Assembly (NCBI GenBank): GCA_026874595.1
Contig: CM049308.1
Coordinates: forward strand, 35,022,027 to 35,086,026
Source of the DNA: Sipunculus nudus
Taxonomy: Eukaryota > Annelida > Sipuncula > Golfingiida > Sipunculidae
DNA length: 64,000 nucleotides
Reading direction: 5' to 3'
Shown here: piece after piece, positions 58,301 to 60,880 of the stretch
How the letters are laid out: each line of letters opens with the position of its first letter
Position numbering within the stretch: position 1 is the stretch's first letter
Notes under the pieces: generated by a model
Database searches by the model: none
What the model was told of the DNA's origin: nothing
What the model saw: the letters and a program-made list of their open reading frames with translations, nothing else
Translations under genes and position numbers: made by a program

Positions 58301-60872
58301 TCTGCAACTGTAACCAATGATGAATTAGTAAGCGTGTAACAAGTTACCAATTGAGTGACTATTCTAAAAAAAACCCAGTGGCCCATTGGCCATGACGCTC
58401 AGCTGAATTCAAGGAATGTTGAACAATGAGCAAAATGACTGCCAGAGTGGAAACAAATCATGAATTTTGTGAAGCCTCCTTAGAAATGGGTTTCAGTGGG
58501 CTTTTGGACAGATGACAACTTCATTTGAAGGTCTCATAAATAGAAAAAAAATGCGTAAAAATTTGATAAAATAAAGGGAGTGCCACCAGTCTGCAGGAAC
58601 TGATTAAACACTCCATGATCAATATATATCCAAAGAATCATTGCTATCAAGGCATTAGTTTTTCAGATACTGGAGCTTTTGTTTGTATCAAATTTTTAAT
58701 TATTCTTGGGGGTATTTATGAGCTCTATAGCTCAGGGAATATGGGTAACAGAAACCTAATTTCAGGTTTCCAAGGAGATTTTTCATTAGTCTCCCTGGAT
58801 GTGAAGTTAGAAGATTCTAGGTTCAGCAGTTACGATTTGTGCCCTGTTAACAGATGACAGCTTCTTTGAAGGTCTCAAAAATAAAGAAAAAAAAATTCGT
58901 AAAAATTGGAAAAAATACAGAAGGGGCCACCAGTCTGCAGGAAGTGATGGAACATCCCATATGCAATATTCATGCAAAAAATCATGGTGATCAATGCAGT
59001 AGTTATTCAGATACTTGAGCTTTTGTATCAAATTTTGCATTATTCTGGGGGGGTACTTTGGAGCGCCATAGCTCCAAGGATATAGGTAACAGAGACCTAA
59101 TTTCAGGTTTTCAAGAAGACTTTTCATGGACCTCCCTGGATATTACGTTTGAAGATTCTAGGTCCAGTGGTTACAATTTGTGCCCTGTTAACAGATGACA
59201 GTTTCATTGCAGGTCTGAAAAAAAAGAGAAAAAAATTCGTAAAAATTGGAAAAAATATAGATGGCACCACCAGTCTACAGAAAGTGATGGAACATCCCAT
59301 GATCAATATTCATGCAAAGAATCATGGTGATCAATGCAGTAATTATTCAGATACTTGAGCTTTTGTATCAAATTTTGCATTATTCTGGGGGGTACTTCAG
59401 AGCCCCATAGCTCCAAGCATATGGGTAACAGAGATCTAATTTCAGGTTTTCAAGGAGATTTTTCATGGACCTCTTTGGATATTAAGTTTGAAGATTCCAG
59501 GTCCAGTGGTTACAATTTGTGCCCTGTTAACAGATGACAGTTTCATTGCAGATCTGAAAAAAGAGAAAAAAATAAAAAAAAATGGAAAAAATACAGAAGA
59601 GGCCACCAGTCTGCAGGAAGTGATGGAACATCCCATGATCAATATTCATGCAAAGAATCATGGTGATGAATGCAGAGTTATTCAGATACTTGAGCTTTTG
59701 TATTAAATTTTGCATTATTCTGGGGGGTACTTTAGAGCACCATAGCTCGAAGGATATGTGTAACAGAGACCTAATTTCAGGTTTTCAAGGAGATTTTTCA
59801 TGGACCTCCCTTGATATTAAGTTTGAAGATTCCAGGTCCAGTGGTTAAGATTTGTGCCCTGTTAACAGATGACAGCTTCTTTGAAGGTCTCAAAAATAAA
59901 GAAAAAAAATTCCTAAAAATTGGAAAAAAATACAGGTGGCGCCACCAGTTTGCAGGAACTGATGGAACATCCAATGATCAATATTCATGCAAAAAATCAT
60001 GGTGATCAATGCAGTAGTTATTCAGATACTTGAGCTTTTGTATCAAATTTTGCATTATTCTGGGGGGTACTTTGGAGCGCCATAGCTCAAAGGATATGGG
60101 TAACAGAGACCTAATTTCAGGTTTTAAAGGAGACTTTTCATGGACCTCCCTGGACATTAAGTTTGAAGATTCCAGGTCCAGTGGTTACGATTTGTGCCCA
60201 GTAAACAGATGACAGTTTCATTGCAGATCTAAAAAAAAAGAGAAAAAAATTCGAAAAAATTGGAAAAAATACAGAAGGGGCCACCAGTCTGCAGGAAGTG
60301 ATGGAACATCCCATGATCAATATTCATGCAAAGAATCATGGTGGTCAATGCAGTGGTTACTAGATACGTTTTGTGCCCTGTTAACAGAAGGCCGGACGGC
60401 CTGAAGGACGGCCGGACGGACGACGGACGAAGGGTGATCGCTATAGCTCAGATGACTTTCAGTCAGCTGAGCTAAAAACTAGATAATGGAAAGGATGCCA
60501 CAACAAACCATAATACTCAAATGTAAACATGCTTAAATGAAATTCTGCAACAACTTTAATTACATCTGCTAGGTCACCAAAATTTTAAAGGTAAAAATGG
60601 AATTTATGGCTCATTATCTGATACTAATTTTTAAATCATTTATATTTTTATTGGATTCATATCAGTTCATATTTACAAAATGAGCTCATTTATGGAATGT
60701 CTGGAAGTAGGCAACAATCTGTGAGAGATAAATGGTTTAAAAAAAGAATGCTCAAATGGATAAATATAACAGTATAGAATAAAGCTTACCTCCATGTGTG
60801 TAACTGTGAGCAATCTGCAGTCAAAAGGTTGAATAAAAGTGGCAGACCAACCACTACTCCAATCTGTTCCAT
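7228..60872 (-). CDS. CATSPERE: CatSper channel auxiliary subunit epsilon, 30 exons, C-terminus outside window
   Basis: CATSPERE is a single-pass membrane subunit of CatSper, the sperm flagellar calcium channel; its large ectodomain helps form the extracellular canopy with the beta, gamma and delta subunits. Seen here: 30 exons whose splice sites and phases all join, giving 858 residues without a stop. Order: signal peptide (residues 1-20), a Trp-Arg-Tyr start of the mature chain, N-terminal domains with YCYKW and DCFI (about 115-260), a beta-propeller-like region with LWMTQDGFKT and RDWCSRIW (about 300-600), an Ig-like region with TCPY and DKGES (about 620-725), and a C-terminal domain with VGC, DLGCP, VVWEEHGR and TTMKQAGC (about 725-858). 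These match the motif order I know for vertebrate CATSPERE (about 950 residues), so roughly 90 residues including the membrane helix are missing. No exon for them was found between 1 and 7,227. The related delta subunit is the main alternative; I prefer epsilon because of the N-terminal match. Confidence 0.92.
7519..8347 (+). repeat. Family C element C1
   Basis: It starts TAGAATACGGGTAGTTGA and ends with the hairpin at 8,312-8,341 (GTATCCGC..GCAGATAC arms, one arm mutated). Inside are about 150-160-bp units with AGCTATCCAAGA and GGTGGCACCAC. It lies in intron 29 and ends 44 bp from exon 29. It is more diverged than C2. Confidence 0.75.
8391..8490 (-). CDS. CATSPERE: CATSPERE exon 29
   Basis: It reads (L)TDQNMDSQLMDANFVVWE then EHGRTDFTYNTTMKQ, phase 0 out. 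FxVWExHGRxDxxxxxTMxQ is the strongest family signature in the window. Acceptor TTCATAAG, donor CAG|GTAGGT. Confidence 0.9.
9257..9336 (-). CDS. CATSPERE: CATSPERE exon 28
   Basis: It reads VVNYDFEDLGCPIRIHKDQG then FIPKLV plus 2 nt. E-x-GCP is a hallmark of the C-terminal ectodomain. Acceptor CTTCCAG, donor ATT|GTGAGT. Confidence 0.9.
10051..10078 (-). CDS. CATSPERE: CATSPERE exon 27 (28-nt small exon)
   Basis: It reads (S)IALRSTGDK, phase 0 out. It is only 28 nt but has a strong acceptor TTTTACAG and donor AAG|GTATGT, and is needed to keep frame between exons 26 and 28. Confidence 0.83.
10866..10955. repeat. AT-rich microsatellite
   Basis: A run of TATATA, TGTATG and TATATAAATA units in intron 26. 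Confidence 0.85.
11051..11151 (-). CDS. CATSPERE: CATSPERE exon 26
   Basis: It reads SGQILVGCSRHRKIKIDTND then TQICSHVHNYTIP plus 2 nt. IxVGC with a following basic segment is shared by the CatSper ectodomain subunits. Acceptor ATTTCAG, donor AAG|GTATGT. Confidence 0.88.
11381..12571 (+). repeat. Family A element A2 with short monomers
   Basis: The 5' end is CAAGTGACCCAGGGGTCATG then ACGCTCAGCTGA. Core anchors at about 11,550, 11,719, 11,874, 12,036 and 12,378 give three steps of 155-169 bp and one of 342 bp. Then come an ACGG-type tract at about 12,485-12,520 and the hairpin at 12,537-12,567. It lies in intron 25. Confidence 0.88.
13013..13117 (-). CDS. CATSPERE: CATSPERE exon 25
   Basis: It reads TIVFAHDGLQSYTGLVTFEL then YSHRQNLACPRPAVV, phase 0 at both ends. 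HTGLV-like and ACP are family landmarks. Acceptor TTTCAG, donor GTG|GTAAGT. Confidence 0.88.
13654..13737 (-). CDS. CATSPERE: CATSPERE exon 24
   Basis: It reads VSISGESLLQVNASTQYEYS then NGVKGVNK, phase 0 at both ends. Acceptor TATTTCAG, donor AAG|GTACAG. Confidence 0.84.
14236..14349 (-). CDS. CATSPERE: CATSPERE exon 23 with GC donor
   Basis: It reads YLSLKHSQDRVFYQMDKGES and VTMWAHLSYPVQQDTQLQ, phase 0 at both ends. YxxxxHxxxxVFYxxDKGExxTxW is among the best-conserved stretches of the protein. The donor is CAG|GCAAGT, a U2-type GC-AG intron with an otherwise perfect match to U1. Confidence 0.9.
15083..15241 (-). CDS. CATSPERE: CATSPERE exon 22
   Basis: It reads LDAGEDSPSDCVLWCDGDG and SVYKIQVLGNSVIRTQFPLW, ending ..TETCP, phase 0 at both ends. 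It is the longest exon. Acceptor TTTACAG, donor CCT|GTAAAT. Confidence 0.88.
15900..16440 (+). pseudogene. RecQ-like helicase N-terminal fragment, frameshifted
   Basis: From 16,074 the plus strand reads REAICKQWGITDLRPHQQND then IESVFKGDNCIVCIPTG. This is the RecQ motif 0/motif I region (F/W-G..xLRPxQ; Walker A PTG.GKS). Just after PTG the frame is lost: GDGKSLCYQALLTAVQLD continues in another frame from about 16,203. No other helicase motif follows, and the homology ends by about 16,300. It sits in intron 21 in the orientation opposite to the host gene. It is probably a relic of a transposon-borne or retrocopied helicase; a mollusc RecQ paralogue fragment is the alternative. Confidence 0.65.
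16643..16722 (-). CDS. CATSPERE: CATSPERE exon 21
   Basis: It reads (N)YNGDILILTKNMQLYYGK then TKHTELVK, phase 0 out. Acceptor TTTACAG, donor AAG|GTGTGT. YxGDIL....YYGK is a conserved CATSPERE strand pair. Confidence 0.88.
16972..18010 (+). repeat. Family A element A3 (second subfamily)
   Basis: The 5' end is CAAGGGACCTATGGGTCACT then GTGCTCAGCTGA. About 750 bp of AT-rich interior follows. The 3' part (TTTCTCAAAGGAACGAAGTC), (ACGG)n at 17,918-17,958 and the hairpin at 17,976-18,006 (loop TAT) close it. It lies in intron 20. Confidence 0.85.
18011..18831. other. Intron 20 remainder
   Basis: Unique sequence with less AT bias around 18,440-18,720. I see no gene or repeat in it. Confidence 0.5.
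18832..18921 (-). CDS. CATSPERE: CATSPERE exon 20
   Basis: It reads (G)TEVGVLSVQGTQESKLTTG then SDDVIIQVIS plus 1 nt. Acceptor TTATTCAG, donor CAA|GTAAGT. Confidence 0.86.
19157..21771 (+). repeat. Family A element A4 (second subfamily, two core units)
   Basis: The 5' end is CAAGGGACCTATGGGTCACG then ACGCTCAGCTG. An AT-rich segment of about 700 bp (shared with 26,443-27,040) follows. Two core units about 670 bp apart both carry AACGTGCC.TGGTCA.AGTT. Then come (ACGG)n at 21,682-21,720 and the hairpin at 21,737-21,767. It ends about 70 bp from exon 19. Confidence 0.88.
21840..21938 (-). CDS. CATSPERE: CATSPERE exon 19
   Basis: It reads (S)TEQQKYRLLYLKSGQGDHL then LWTQSSVYYSYNK plus 1 nt. Of the possible acceptors only ATCTCTGCAG joins exon 18 without a stop; an upstream CACTCAG would create TGA. 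LLW....VYY.Y matches CATSPERE. A family B repeat begins a few tens of bases beyond the acceptor. Confidence 0.85.
21965..22697 (+). repeat. Family B element B1 (two core units, 5' end unclear)
   Basis: It matches the 5' region of B2 from about CAGTACATGTGTCAG. Two core units about 302 bp apart share GGTCAAGGTCACCCATC. GGTGGCACCACC is near 22,354, degenerate ACGG units are at about 22,624-22,648, and the hairpin is at 22,665-22,693. Its left end lies within a few tens of bases of the exon 19 acceptor. Confidence 0.75.
22698..23253. other. Intron 18 spacer
   Basis: Mostly unique. GTGGAACCTCTGAATAACGG at about 23,011-23,030 resembles the terminal repeats of some pogo/Tigger-like transposons, but no partner end was found. 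Confidence 0.35.
23254..25850 (+). repeat. Family A element A5 (seven 338-bp monomers)
   Basis: The 5' end is CAAGTGACCCATGGGTCATG then ACGCTCAGCTGA. Monomer anchors are near 23,599, 23,941, 24,279, 24,617, 24,955, 25,289 and 25,627. A degenerate ACGG/ACAG tract is at 25,733-25,800 and the hairpin at 25,816-25,846. It is complete at both ends. Confidence 0.92.
25851..26442. other. Intron 18 spacer, no feature
   Basis: Unique sequence between two family A elements. An AG acceptor-like site near 26,170 on the minus strand was tested as a possible exon and would create a stop. Confidence 0.5.
26443..27040 (+). repeat. Family A element A6a, 5' part only
   Basis: The 5' end is CAAGGGACCCATGGGTCACG then GCGCTCAGCTG. 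It matches A4 over its first roughly 600 bp, then stops exactly where a second family A 5' end begins. Confidence 0.85.
27043..28932 (+). repeat. Family A element A6b
   Basis: The 5' end CAAAGGACCCATGGGTCACG runs straight into the AAGTTTGAAATTTTTGC interior, lacking the GCTCAGCTG motif that A7 keeps. It has one core unit, a poly-G at about 28,056-28,070, (ACGG)n at 28,847-28,875 and the hairpin at 28,898-28,928. Confidence 0.88.
29157..29226 (-). CDS. CATSPERE: CATSPERE exon 18
   Basis: It reads TGVATLNWLENEWQAPTFFL then TTN plus 1 nt. The acceptor CATACAG is chosen over a CAG four bases downstream because it keeps phase 0. Donor ATT|GTAAGT. Confidence 0.85.
29400..29568. repeat. 34-bp minisatellite, left part
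   Basis: About five units close to GAAAGGAAGAGGTGGAACAG followed by CCTAGACAAAAAAG. The first units are the most diverged. Element B2 interrupts the array. Confidence 0.9.
29569..30886 (+). repeat. Family B element B2, complete, inserted in the minisatellite
   Basis: Its ends are set by the interrupted array. It starts GCTGACAAAAGCCCTCAGCT and ends with the hairpin at 30,854-30,882, then AAAA. Four core units about 302 bp apart (GGTCAAGGTCACCCATCTTC at about 29,788, 30,089, 30,391 and 30,692) carry GGTGGCGCCACC at 30,243 and 30,545. (ACGG)n is at 30,815-30,834. No target-site duplication is visible beyond the A-run. Confidence 0.93.
30887..31320. repeat. 34-bp minisatellite, right part
   Basis: About 13 units of the same 34-bp repeat, more uniform than the left part. 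It ends at (TA)n about 25 bp from the exon 17 donor. Confidence 0.93.
31345..31428 (-). CDS. CATSPERE: CATSPERE exon 17
   Basis: It reads IQYQDVVFAYKYGHIGIIFT then LMESGLNK, phase 0 at both ends. Acceptor TTTGCAG, donor AAG|GTATGG. The 34-bp minisatellite ends only about 25 bp beyond the donor. Confidence 0.86.
31429..31813. other. Intron 16, no feature
   Basis: 385 bases with loose repetition of AAATCTACATTACA near 31,660-31,740. I see nothing else. Confidence 0.5.
31814..31948 (-). CDS. CATSPERE: CATSPERE exon 16
   Basis: It reads SHYEEFLVWTKSRVYLHLGS, then EAQPWRAIDVPVNKFKAAAD and MKSPL, phase 0 at both ends. VWT....YLG is a propeller strand. Acceptor TTTTGCAG; donor CTG|GTGTGT. The open frame runs on past this donor, so the end is the less certain side. 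Confidence 0.8.
32045..34290. mobile_element. 2.2-kb element with about 210-bp inverted repeats (element E)
   Basis: The left arm (about 32,045-32,252) matches the reverse complement of 34,070-34,288. It starts GGAATATTCACTACAAAGAC on the left and GGAATGTTCACTGCAAAGAC on the right, continues through GTTTGCAAATTC, TTGGACAAAGTGCAGTTCAA and ACATGTCT, and reaches CAGTAGTCCAGT. Identity is imperfect, so it is old. The interior has short open frames (for example 33,758-34,120 plus and 32,493-32,762 minus) that I do not recognise. A strong hairpin lies near the centre. It sits in intron 15. It is probably a decayed DNA transposon or foldback element. Confidence 0.7.
33198..33264 (+). repeat. 24-bp-stem hairpin
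   Basis: The arms at 33,198-33,221 and 33,241-33,264 pair over 24 positions, 22 as Watson-Crick pairs and two as G-U if read on the plus strand. The loop is 19 nt. The left arm starts TTAGTATCAG and ends GGGTCTGT. Confidence 0.85.
34691..34758 (-). CDS. CATSPERE: CATSPERE exon 15
   Basis: It reads (E)AIHGTILGVAGRDWCSRI then WNVS, phase 0 out. R-x-WC is a conserved CATSPERE signature. Acceptor GTTTTCAG, donor TCA|GTAAGT. Confidence 0.88.
35310..35406 (-). CDS. CATSPERE: CATSPERE exon 14
   Basis: It reads SLVISSSGLRLLTDDSRLY then SIDYTLNRTEELT plus 1 nt. Acceptor CTGTTCAG, donor CAG|GTGATC. Confidence 0.85.
35969..36038 (-). CDS. CATSPERE: CATSPERE exon 13
   Basis: It reads (R)DKLWMTQDGFKTTEEIPF then PEILQ, phase 0 out. 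The TxDGF pattern marks a propeller blade in the CatSper ectodomain subunits. Acceptor TTTATTAG, donor CAG|GTAATA. Confidence 0.88.
37652..37689 (-). CDS. CATSPERE: CATSPERE exon 12 (38 nt)
   Basis: It reads VPCIPSTAVLLS plus 2 nt, the first propeller strand with a conserved Cys. Acceptor TTTGTAG, donor TCG|GTTGGT (weak, but it keeps the frame). Confidence 0.74.
38174..38212 (-). CDS. CATSPERE: CATSPERE exon 11 (39 nt)
   Basis: It reads GTVSSDDVIRLVR, phase 0 at both ends. Acceptor GTTTCAG, donor AGA|GTAAGT. Confidence 0.8.
39244..39304 (-). CDS. CATSPERE: CATSPERE exon 10
   Basis: It reads (K)DTYVTIPVQYPSLEENQK then HV, ending in phase 0. Acceptor CATTTCAG, donor GTG|GTAGGC. Confidence 0.84.
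39305..40522. other. Introns 8 and 9, no feature
   Basis: Apart from exon 9 I see only unique sequence. The part at 40,060-40,270 is less AT-rich, but no gene or repeat was recognised. Confidence 0.45.
39767..39859 (-). CDS. CATSPERE: CATSPERE exon 9
   Basis: It reads (L)WWEFLLETDGHFLPEYVI then MGRHVSLYDCFI plus 2 nt. The DCFI motif ends the N-terminal domain in CATSPERE. Acceptor CTTTTTAG, donor CAA|GTAAGC. Confidence 0.88.
40523..40653 (-). CDS. CATSPERE: CATSPERE exon 8
   Basis: It reads EAMFLGRKFTELGLLPTIHY and continues RLNGLHLMDKQGLYLGYNTS, GSV plus 2 nt. Acceptor CCTTTCAG. The donor CTT|GTGTTA is weak; it was chosen because it alone keeps the frame into exon 9. Confidence 0.75.
40731..41382 (+). 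repeat. Family C element C2
   Basis: The 5' end is ACTAGAATACGGGTAGTC, a small GTAGTC..GACTAC hairpin, then TGTATCCGCCAAAA. Core units carry GCTGGCGCCACC at 40,907 and AGCTATCCAAG twice. The 3' hairpin is at 41,351-41,380 (GTATCCGC + AAAAC, loop TTC, GTTTT + GCGGATAC). The 5' TGTATCCGCCAAAA is the exact reverse complement of the hairpin's right arm with its flank. It lies in intron 7, starting 78 bp from exon 8. Confidence 0.85.
41564..41635 (-). CDS. CATSPERE: CATSPERE exon 7
   Basis: It reads IHVKVWIVPMHGPDEHSE then DSELNQ, phase 0 at both ends. The VW-hydrophobic-P strand followed by an acidic stretch and EL is typical of CATSPERE. Acceptor GTTTTCAG, donor CAG|GTGAAT. Confidence 0.85.
42340..43480. 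promoter_or_regulatory. Possible internal promoter or regulatory island
   Basis: This part of intron 6 is richer in GC and CpG than its surroundings. It has an inverted CCAAT box (ATTGG at 42,566), an ETS site ACTTCCGGT at 42,580-42,588 and a full CRE palindrome TGACGTCA at 43,425-43,432, with a half-site at 43,410. On the minus strand a 64-codon open frame starts at 42,537 just downstream of the CCAAT/ETS pair. It could be an alternative promoter, a promoter of another transcript or chance. Confidence 0.3.
44097..44199 (-). CDS. CATSPERE: CATSPERE exon 6
   Basis: It reads (N)NSFDSETPAENSSNVHQL then QGISQNLTDSVISSSM, ending in phase 0. It is Ser/Asn-rich, probably a poorly conserved surface loop. 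Acceptor GTTTTCAG, donor ATG|GTAAGG. Confidence 0.82.
44200..45009. other. Intron 5 with poly-C/poly-G tracts
   Basis: It holds C10 at about 44,271 and G12 at about 44,775. GTGGATCCAGAATTCAATTC at about 44,374 and AAATTTGATCCTAAC near 44,812 may be the two ends of a short poly-G-bearing repeat like that at 62,918-63,118. Confidence 0.35.
45010..45107 (-). CDS. CATSPERE: CATSPERE exon 5
   Basis: It begins SDETSYAGAKTSILNIKR and continues SPYCYKWRMLKTTS plus 2 nt. Acceptor ATTTCAG, donor CAA|GTATGT. Confidence 0.87.
45284..45896. mobile_element. MITE-like element with inverted repeats (element F)
   Basis: The termini are TCACAGGACA (45,284-45,293) and TGTCCTGTGA (45,887-45,896). A second pair of about 25 bp inside, at 45,345-45,369 and 45,804-45,828, matches at about 23 positions (..AACAAACTCTGATCC against GGATCAGAGTTTGTC..). 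No coding content. It lies in intron 4. Confidence 0.65.
46845..47304 (-). repeat. 3' LTR of the retrotransposon
   Basis: 460 bp, matching 54,261-54,700. It contains TCGACTACC, CCCCCGGGGG and a CCAATCAGGGGCCC block. The polypurine tract abuts it at 47,305. Confidence 0.92.
47305..47320 (-). other. Polypurine tract
   Basis: On the minus strand AGAAGGGGGAAGT lies directly before the 3' LTR start, as required for plus-strand priming. Confidence 0.8.
47480..47854 (-). CDS. Retrotransposon open frame after pol, acidic/coiled-coil
   Basis: 124 codons: DEDDDEV acidic stretch, then QQLTSLWSKRNALAQEEKK, a Gln/Glu/Lys-rich likely coiled coil. The same frame stays open upstream of the Met through a Pro-rich stretch (HLPWVLRSNPDWVPPRDLP) back to a stop near 47,945. 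It sits where an envelope or extra ORF would be but has no signal peptide, membrane segment or fusion-like region. Function unknown; a plus-strand frame of 210 codons overlaps it and is the likely shadow. Confidence 0.4.
   Translation of the reverse strand: MDPETGKPLVMEQLPLAFAGRHLQEDEDDDEVTVSPLCVRTTPALDQSSSWSRGVLGTPMVMSLSSLDGDDIQEKAIRQQLTSLWSKRNALAQEEKKLAQEESELVAQLHQNYLRQGGHPQLDA
48317..48683 (-). pseudogene. Second extra retrotransposon open frame with CxxC motif, broken
   Basis: It starts MADCPNCGEECPELLRDEPL (CxxC and a third Cys) and stops at 48,492. A second frame (48,317-48,511), rich in charged residues and Pro, overlaps it, suggesting one frameshifted ORF of about 120 residues. No known domain recognised. 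Confidence 0.4.
48726..49127 (-). pseudogene. Integrase C-terminal GPY/F-like segment
   Basis: FGSGWVGPYLVVQRVTDLLF and VVHVDQLRPY are the GPY/F module that follows Ty3/gypsy integrase cores. It is separated from the core ORF by a frame break near 49,130-49,360. The acidic tail (about 70 residues) after LRPY is typical of pol ends. Confidence 0.75.
49363..50340 (-). pseudogene. Retrotransposon integrase core
   Basis: 325 codons. The zinc-binding H-H-C-C is visible as GHLGVSKTHH and CRRCKDC. The catalytic core has D in LDIMGPL, D in IHTDQGRDFES and E in DGMIERFNR. The frame is open over this stretch but cut from RNase H by a stop near 50,377 and from the GPY/F module downstream. Confidence 0.9.
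50377..50823 (-). pseudogene. Retrotransposon RNase H (RT-connected type)
   Basis: LILDTDASG, KRELLAVVTFVKHF, RTDHASLTWLL and HRPGVKHGNADGL are the Ty3/gypsy RNase H landmarks (D, E, D, D/H). The frame differs from that of reverse transcriptase, indicating a small indel near 50,810. Confidence 0.9.
50775..51551 (-). pseudogene. Retrotransposon reverse transcriptase
   Basis: Motifs in order: SPWASPIVLV, RFCVDYRRLN, FSTLDLASGYWQV, MPFGLSNAPATF, catalytic YLDD (about 51,154-51,165), FLGHVVS, and LRSFLGFALYYRRFIPGYS. The frame at its start is lost near 51,550 and a stop lies at 51,578, so it is not joined to protease. Confidence 0.93.
51578..52451 (-). pseudogene. Retrotransposon protease and linker to RT
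   Basis: LLVDSGSDMSFLD is the aspartic protease active site (near 52,440), and LKGILGTDFM the ILG.DF motif. A stop near 52,098 separates it from the linker (51,578-51,985), whose TLTNLDEETKHLPAGLTVG and QLVAEYSDVFAAPDGALGLT are typical of gypsy elements ahead of RT. Confidence 0.85.
52456..53760 (-). pseudogene. Retrotransposon gag with CCHC zinc knuckle
   Basis: FDGERVEWADFEVHFETIAE, LATCLRGRAQRVLSE and LIEYGSEISCLAQRAYPGFD are Ty3/gypsy capsid sequence (about 52,878-53,443). The knuckle CFWCGQPGHFRRNC (CX2CX4HX4C) is at about 52,570-52,615. Frames change near 53,440 and 52,870, so gag is broken. Confidence 0.85.
54240..54260 (-). other. Primer-binding site
   Basis: Immediately inside the 5' LTR on the minus strand is TTGGCGTCCCAACTAGC, beginning TGG after one base as expected for a tRNA 3' CCA primer. 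I cannot assign the tRNA. Confidence 0.65.
54261..54700 (-). repeat. 5' LTR of the retrotransposon
   Basis: 440 bp, matching 46,845-47,304 with scattered substitutions and small indels. It is followed by the second GAATT. Confidence 0.92.
56091..56157 (-). CDS. CATSPERE: CATSPERE exon 4
   Basis: It reads (S)ASRTSVVCTEAGSFPVYLK then QPG, ending in phase 0. Acceptor CTTTCAG, donor GGG|GTGAGT. The next intron (45,108-56,090) is the longest and holds the nested retrotransposon. Confidence 0.85.
56882..56961 (-). CDS. CATSPERE: CATSPERE exon 3
   Basis: It reads IILEHFITNPTLQWEVASDY then CKIEDK, and leaves 2 nt over. Acceptor GTTTCAG, donor AAG|GTTACT. The WEV..YC pattern is typical of the CATSPERE N-terminal domain. 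Confidence 0.85.
57573..57627 (-). CDS. CATSPERE: CATSPERE exon 2
   Basis: It reads (R)YHSATDGASYEAFSAGEK. It takes 1 nt to complete the codon split from exon 1 and ends in phase 0. Acceptor TTGGCAG, donor AAG|GTAACT. Confidence 0.85.
57628..58373. other. Intron 1, left part, no feature
   Basis: AT-rich unique sequence with poly-T runs near 58,026-58,047. I see no gene. Confidence 0.5.
58374..60478 (+). repeat. Family A element A8 (338-bp monomers)
   Basis: The 5' end is CAGTGGCCCATTGGCCATG then ACGCTCAGCTGAA. Monomer anchors are near 58,743, 59,084, 59,425, 59,758 and 60,098. A (CCGGACGG)n-type tract is at 60,391-60,425 and the hairpin at 60,444-60,474. Its 5' palindrome carries a paired change relative to the other copies. 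It lies in intron 1. Confidence 0.9.
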
Positions 60873-60880
60873 TGTGCTCC
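60790..60880 (-). CDS. CATSPERE: CATSPERE exon 1 (start codon, signal peptide)
   Basis: The ATG is at 60,872-60,870 in context CACAATGG, followed by MEQIGVVVGLPLLFNLL, a hydrophobic signal peptide, then ADCSQLHTW. It gives 27 codons plus 2 nt. The donor is GAG|GTAAGC. Eight bases upstream of the ATG an AG follows TATATTTT, so the 5' UTR is probably spliced to an unseen leader exon. Confidence 0.85.
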
